DNA of 9,151 nt from Paracoccaceae bacterium (GTDB lineage Bacteria; Pseudomonadota; Alphaproteobacteria; Rhodobacterales; Rhodobacteraceae): NCBI GenBank assembly GCA_009920815.1, contig RFZH01000078.1, forward strand, positions 1 to 9,151, in the 5' to 3' direction. Each line of letters begins with the position of its first letter. Position 1 is the stretch's first letter. Shown here piece by piece: positions 6,884 to 9,151 of this stretch. The translations under genes and the position numbers were made by a program. The notes beneath the pieces are model-generated. The model was not told the origin of the DNA, made no database searches, and worked only from the letters and a program-made list of their open reading frames with translations.

Positions 6884-6912
6884 CTTCTAGGGGGAATGTG
6901 GAACATCGTCAA
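6884..6912 (-). promoter_or_regulatory. Candidate sigma-70 promoter for rpmB
   Basis: On the minus strand, TTGACG (6907-6912, 5 of 6 consensus bases) and TAGAAG (6884-6889, 4 of 6) are separated by exactly 17 bp. Transcription would start near 6877, giving a leader of about 85 bases that contains both hairpins described above. I saw no equally good promoter between the terminator-like hairpin and the gene. Confidence 0.55.
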
Positions 6913-7034
6913 GCGGTCTAAGGGCAGAATTTGCACAAAATCATATGGGATGGGGTTTTTGCACAGGTATTTTTAGCCAATTATAATGCAGGCCGTGTTT
7001 CACCCAATTGATCAAGCGAATCGCCGCCCTAAAA
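6913..7034. other. Intergenic stretch between meaB and the rpmB promoter
   Basis: No convincing gene is visible. The stretch holds two copies of TTTGCACA (6930-6937 and 6958-6965), the first with symmetrical TTTG/CAAA arms. It also holds the palindrome ATTATAAT (6980-6987), which gives a perfect TATAAT on both strands. On the plus strand TTGCAC (6959-6964) precedes that TATAAT (6982-6987) by 17 bp. On the minus strand TTGGGT precedes TATAAT (complement of 6980-6985) by 16 bp. Either could be a promoter: the plus one would read antisense into the meaB 3' end, the minus one towards rpmB. Confidence 0.35.
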
Positions 7035-8018
7035 TTACATGCGTCGTTTTAGAACTGAAAGGATATGTGCCGCGGCACGCGCTGGCGTCAATACACCCTG
7101 ACCAACCTGTGTCGCAAGCTCTGCCATCTGACGACGCGTCTCACCTTGTTCCAGCGTCGCCAACAGGCCTTGGCGGACGTCCTCGGCAAACCAAAACTGT
7201 GCTTGTTCCACGCGACGACGATCAAAGAACCCCTGTTGCCTGCGCCAATCGACCAGACCGGTCATCTTTTCCCATGCGTCTGCTAGACCTATTTCTTCGA
7301 TTGCCGACACGGTCATTGCCAGGGGATAGCCCTGTGGATCCTGTGGTCGCTTTCGCAGCAATCGCAATGCCCCTGCGTAATCTGCACATGTGCGTATCGC
7401 GGTAGGCTTTAAGTCGCCATCGGCTTTGTTCACTAAGATGATATCAGCCATCTCCATGATTCCACGCTTGACGCCTTGCAATTCATCGCCGCCAGCTGGG
7501 GCAAGCAATAACAAAAATAAATCGGACATTTCAGAAACAATCGTTTCGGACTGCCCTACCCCAACGGTTTCAATCAAAACAACGTCAAACCCTGATGCTT
7601 CGCACAGTGTAACCGCATCCCGCGTACGACGTGCAACGCCGCCTAGATGCGATTGACTAGGCGACGGCCGAATATAAGCGTCTGGATTACGCGACAAATG
7701 ATCCATTCTAGTCTTGTCACCCAGAATTGATCCACCCGATCGCGCAGAGCTTGGGTCAACGGCCAAAACAGCAACACGCAGCCCCTGTTCGATCAGAAAA
7801 GTTCCAAAACTTTCGATAAAGGTGGATTTGCCAACACCCGGCGTACCAGACAAACCAATCCTAAGCGCCTGACGATTTGCCTTGCCAACCAAGTCAATCA
7901 ACTCAAGCGCACTTTCGCGATGATCTTTGCGCGAACTTTCGACCAAGGTAATTGCGCGCGACAGCGCGCGTCGGTCCCCGTCGATTAATTTTGTTGCCAA
8001 TTCATCGATATTTTGCAT
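7035..8018 (-). CDS. meaB: MeaB/ArgK-family G-protein chaperone of methylmalonyl-CoA mutase
   Basis: This 327-residue SIMIBI-class GTPase matches MeaB/ArgK in order and length. It shows Walker A GTPGVGKST (58-66), AVDPSSARSGGSILGDKTRM (86-105), ETVGVGQSE (150-158), GGDELQG (176-182) and the guanine-specificity motif NKAD (197-200). MeaB proteins load and protect the adenosylcobalamin cofactor of methylmalonyl-CoA mutase (or ethylmalonyl-CoA mutase), enzymes of propionate and acyl-CoA metabolism. No mutase gene lies in the window, so its partner is elsewhere. The old name ArgK (lysine/arginine/ornithine transport kinase) is misleading. The start at 8018 (MQNIDELATKLIDGDRRALS) fits the family N-terminus, but its ribosome binding site (GGAAAG, 11 bases upstream) is poorly placed. 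An in-frame ATG at 8066 would add 16 residues. Confidence 0.93.
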   Translation of the reverse strand: MQNIDELATKLIDGDRRALSRAITLVESSRKDHRESALELIDLVGKANRQALRIGLSGTPGVGKSTFIESFGTFLIEQGLRVAVLAVDPSSARSGGSILGDKTRMDHLSRNPDAYIRPSPSQSHLGGVARRTRDAVTLCEASGFDVVLIETVGVGQSETIVSEMSDLFLLLLAPAGGDELQGVKRGIMEMADIILVNKADGDLKPTAIRTCADYAGALRLLRKRPQDPQGYPLAMTVSAIEEIGLADAWEKMTGLVDWRRQQGFFDRRRVEQAQFWFAEDVRQGLLATLEQGETRRQMAELATQVGQGVLTPARAAAHILSVLKRRM

Positions 8019-8130
8019 GGTTTCGGCAGCTTTCCGCATAGTATGAGACGCTGAGGTTGACGTCATTGAACATTTCTTGCCTTGTTTATGGTTGAAATGC
8101 CCAACATGCAATTCTGCAATTGAGTGTGAA
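8019..8130. promoter_or_regulatory. meaB / DUF3108 divergent intergenic region
   Basis: This 112-bp gap (64 bp if meaB starts at 8066) must hold the promoters of two divergent genes, but I see no strong sigma-70 pair on either strand. A direct repeat TGCAAT-TC-TGCAAT (8107-8112 and 8115-8120) ends ten bases before the DUF3108 start codon, in a position where a repressor could block expression. TTGAAC (8066-8071) with TATGGT (8087-8092) is a weak, short-spaced plus-strand candidate. Confidence 0.35.
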
Positions 8131-8847
8131 ATGATTAAAAAATTTGGACGAACAGTCTCTTTGATCTCCCTTGCCTTCTCTCTAAGCGGTGCGCCGAGCT
8201 TGGCAGAAACCACCGATTATTTGTTTGATGTCCATTTACTCGGCATAAAAGCGGGGGAATTAAAATACTCGGTCCGCACAAAAGGCGACCAATATTCTGC
8301 GGCCGGAAAACTTTATCCAACGGGTGTTGTGGCATCAATGACAACATTTCGCTTTGACGTTTCGGTGTCGGGCAACGTCAAAGATGGCAAATACCAACCA
8401 CGCCTATATTCGGAAATCTCGGACACCGGAAAGCGACAAGAAGAGAAATCAATTACCTATTCTGGTTCAAAGATTCGCGTAAAGTCCCCCAAATTACCAA
8501 AACCGCATTGGCTAAACCCAAACACACAACAAGGGAAAGTTGACCCAATGACGGCAATCTTTTTGGTTCTTGAAGATCAGAGCCCTGAAGATTTATGCAA
8601 ACAAAAGGTTGATATTTTCGACGGCGCGCGAAATGTGTTGATCACGCTGGCCGGTCCACGCACATCTAGAAACAAGGTCATATGTGATGGGAATTATCAA
8701 CGTATTGGCGGCTTTTCCAAGGCAGAATTAAAGGATGGGACAAATTTTCCATTCACAATGACATACGTAAAAACTGGGGATTTATACCGCGCTGAACGCT
8801 TTGACGTAAAATCTGTGCGTGGACGTGCGGCATTTGTTCGTAGATAA
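8131..8847 (+). CDS. Exported DUF3108 domain protein, function unknown
   Basis: This 238-residue protein begins with a signal peptide: basic MIKKFGR, a hydrophobic stretch, and probable cleavage after APSLA at residue 25. The mature part, starting ETTDYLFDVHLLGIKAGELKYSV, reads as beta-rich. It resembles DUF3108 proteins, small periplasmic or outer-membrane-associated proteins of unknown function in proteobacteria; a conserved early G-x-K-A-G-E-like turn followed by repeated strand patterns supports this. No catalytic motif is apparent. The frame is open back to 8077, but the start at 8131 is chosen because the signal peptide begins there; the ribosome binding site is weak (GAGTG upstream). 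It ends 8 bp before hrpB and is probably co-transcribed with it. Confidence 0.8.
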   Translation: MIKKFGRTVSLISLAFSLSGAPSLAETTDYLFDVHLLGIKAGELKYSVRTKGDQYSAAGKLYPTGVVASMTTFRFDVSVSGNVKDGKYQPRLYSEISDTGKRQEEKSITYSGSKIRVKSPKLPKPHWLNPNTQQGKVDPMTAIFLVLEDQSPEDLCKQKVDIFDGARNVLITLAGPRTSRNKVICDGNYQRIGGFSKAELKDGTNFPFTMTYVKTGDLYRAERFDVKSVRGRAAFVRR

Positions 8848-8855
8848 CATCACTT

Positions 8856-9151
8856 GTGAAAGATGATTTGCCCATAAACAGCGTCCGCGGCGCGTTTCTT
8901 GATGCCATACGTGCCTCAAGACGTGTTGTTTTATGCGCACCACCTGGGGCCGGCAAAACCACGGTCATCCCAATCACCCTTTTACAAAGCGGCCAACTGT
9001 CAGGAAAAATCATCATGCTTGAGCCGCGCCGATTGGCGGCGCGCAACGCCGCACAACGTATGGCAGAAACCCTCGGAGAAACCATTGGCCAAACCGTCGG
9101 CTATCGCATTCGTGGTGAAACGAAGACGTCCTCACTTACCCGTATCGAAGT
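8856..9151 (+). CDS. hrpB: ATP-dependent helicase HrpB, N-terminal part
   Basis: This reading frame runs off the window end after 98 complete codons. It encodes an N-terminus typical of HrpB, a DExH-box (DEAH/RHA) helicase of about 800 residues in full: LPINSVRGAFLDAIRAS, then Walker A APPGAGKTT, then motif Ia MLEPRRLAARNAAQRMA, then TVGYRIRGE and TRIE. The DExH box lies beyond the window. The start is GTG at 8856, the first possible start after the in-frame TAG at 8841-8843, with no clear ribosome binding site. It is 8 bp after the DUF3108 stop codon, so translational coupling is likely. The cellular role of HrpB is poorly defined; it is non-essential in E. coli. Confidence 0.93.
   Translation, partial: MKDDLPINSVRGAFLDAIRASRRVVLCAPPGAGKTTVIPITLLQSGQLSGKIIMLEPRRLAARNAAQRMAETLGETIGQTVGYRIRGETKTSSLTRIE

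Noticed and set aside
7008..7015. TTGATCAA as an FNR/FnrL site
   Set aside because: The FNR-type site is TTGAT, four free bases, then ATCAA. This is a contiguous 8-bp palindrome without the spacer.
6986..7405. 139-codon plus-strand open frame opposite meaB, starting next to a TATAAT
   Set aside because: Its start lies directly at the -10 element, leaving no room for a leader, and most of it is the reverse complement of meaB, with composition typical of a shadow frame. The promoter-like sequence itself is kept as a finding.
8753..9085. 110-codon minus-strand open frame at the right end
   Set aside because: It lies opposite the end of the DUF3108 gene and the start of hrpB, whose plus-strand frame carries clear helicase motifs.

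Overview
The window reads as a stretch of chromosome from an alphaproteobacterium, most likely a marine, Roseobacter-like member of the Rhodobacterales. This is inferred from gene content: a long PutA without a DNA-binding N-terminus, paired with a divergent Lrp-type regulator; a PCuAC copper chaperone behind a small Cys-containing DUF2946-like protein; MeaB; and a DUF3108 protein followed by HrpB. Base composition looks moderate and even, and I see no insertion sequence, phage gene, CRISPR array or other mobile element.

Layout. Positions 1-82 hold a minus-strand tRNA-Leu(UAA) whose 3' end touches the window edge. Positions 129-4142 are the proline catabolism module: putR (minus) and putA (plus) diverge from an 84-bp AT-rich region. 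putA converges on a suhB-like inositol monophosphatase gene (4218-5003, minus), and one symmetrical hairpin between them can terminate both. Positions 5106-6425 are a compact minus-strand cluster, in transcription order a DUF2946-like secreted or membrane protein, a PCuAC copper chaperone and a low-molecular-weight protein tyrosine phosphatase; suhB follows 102 bp further on, with a possible promoter of its own. Positions 6446-6792 are rpmB (ribosomal protein L28) and its terminator. Positions 6793-7034 are a structured leader or intergenic stretch. Positions 7035-8018 are meaB (minus). From 8131 on the plus strand come a periplasmic DUF3108 protein and, 8 bp after its stop codon, the start of hrpB, cut by the window end.

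How the genes work together. PutR probably senses proline and switches on putA, which oxidises proline to glutamate in two channelled steps. The DUF2946-PCuAC pair probably handles copper outside the cytoplasm, for cytochrome oxidase. MeaB guards adenosylcobalamin-dependent methylmalonyl-CoA mutase, which is not encoded here. The remaining genes (suhB, LMW-PTP, rpmB, hrpB, tRNA-Leu) are housekeeping.

I found no convincing undescribed system. The parts most worth a second look are non-coding: the leader between meaB and rpmB, with two hairpins and promoter-like sequences facing both ways, and the copper cluster, which has almost no room for a promoter behind the rpmB terminator.
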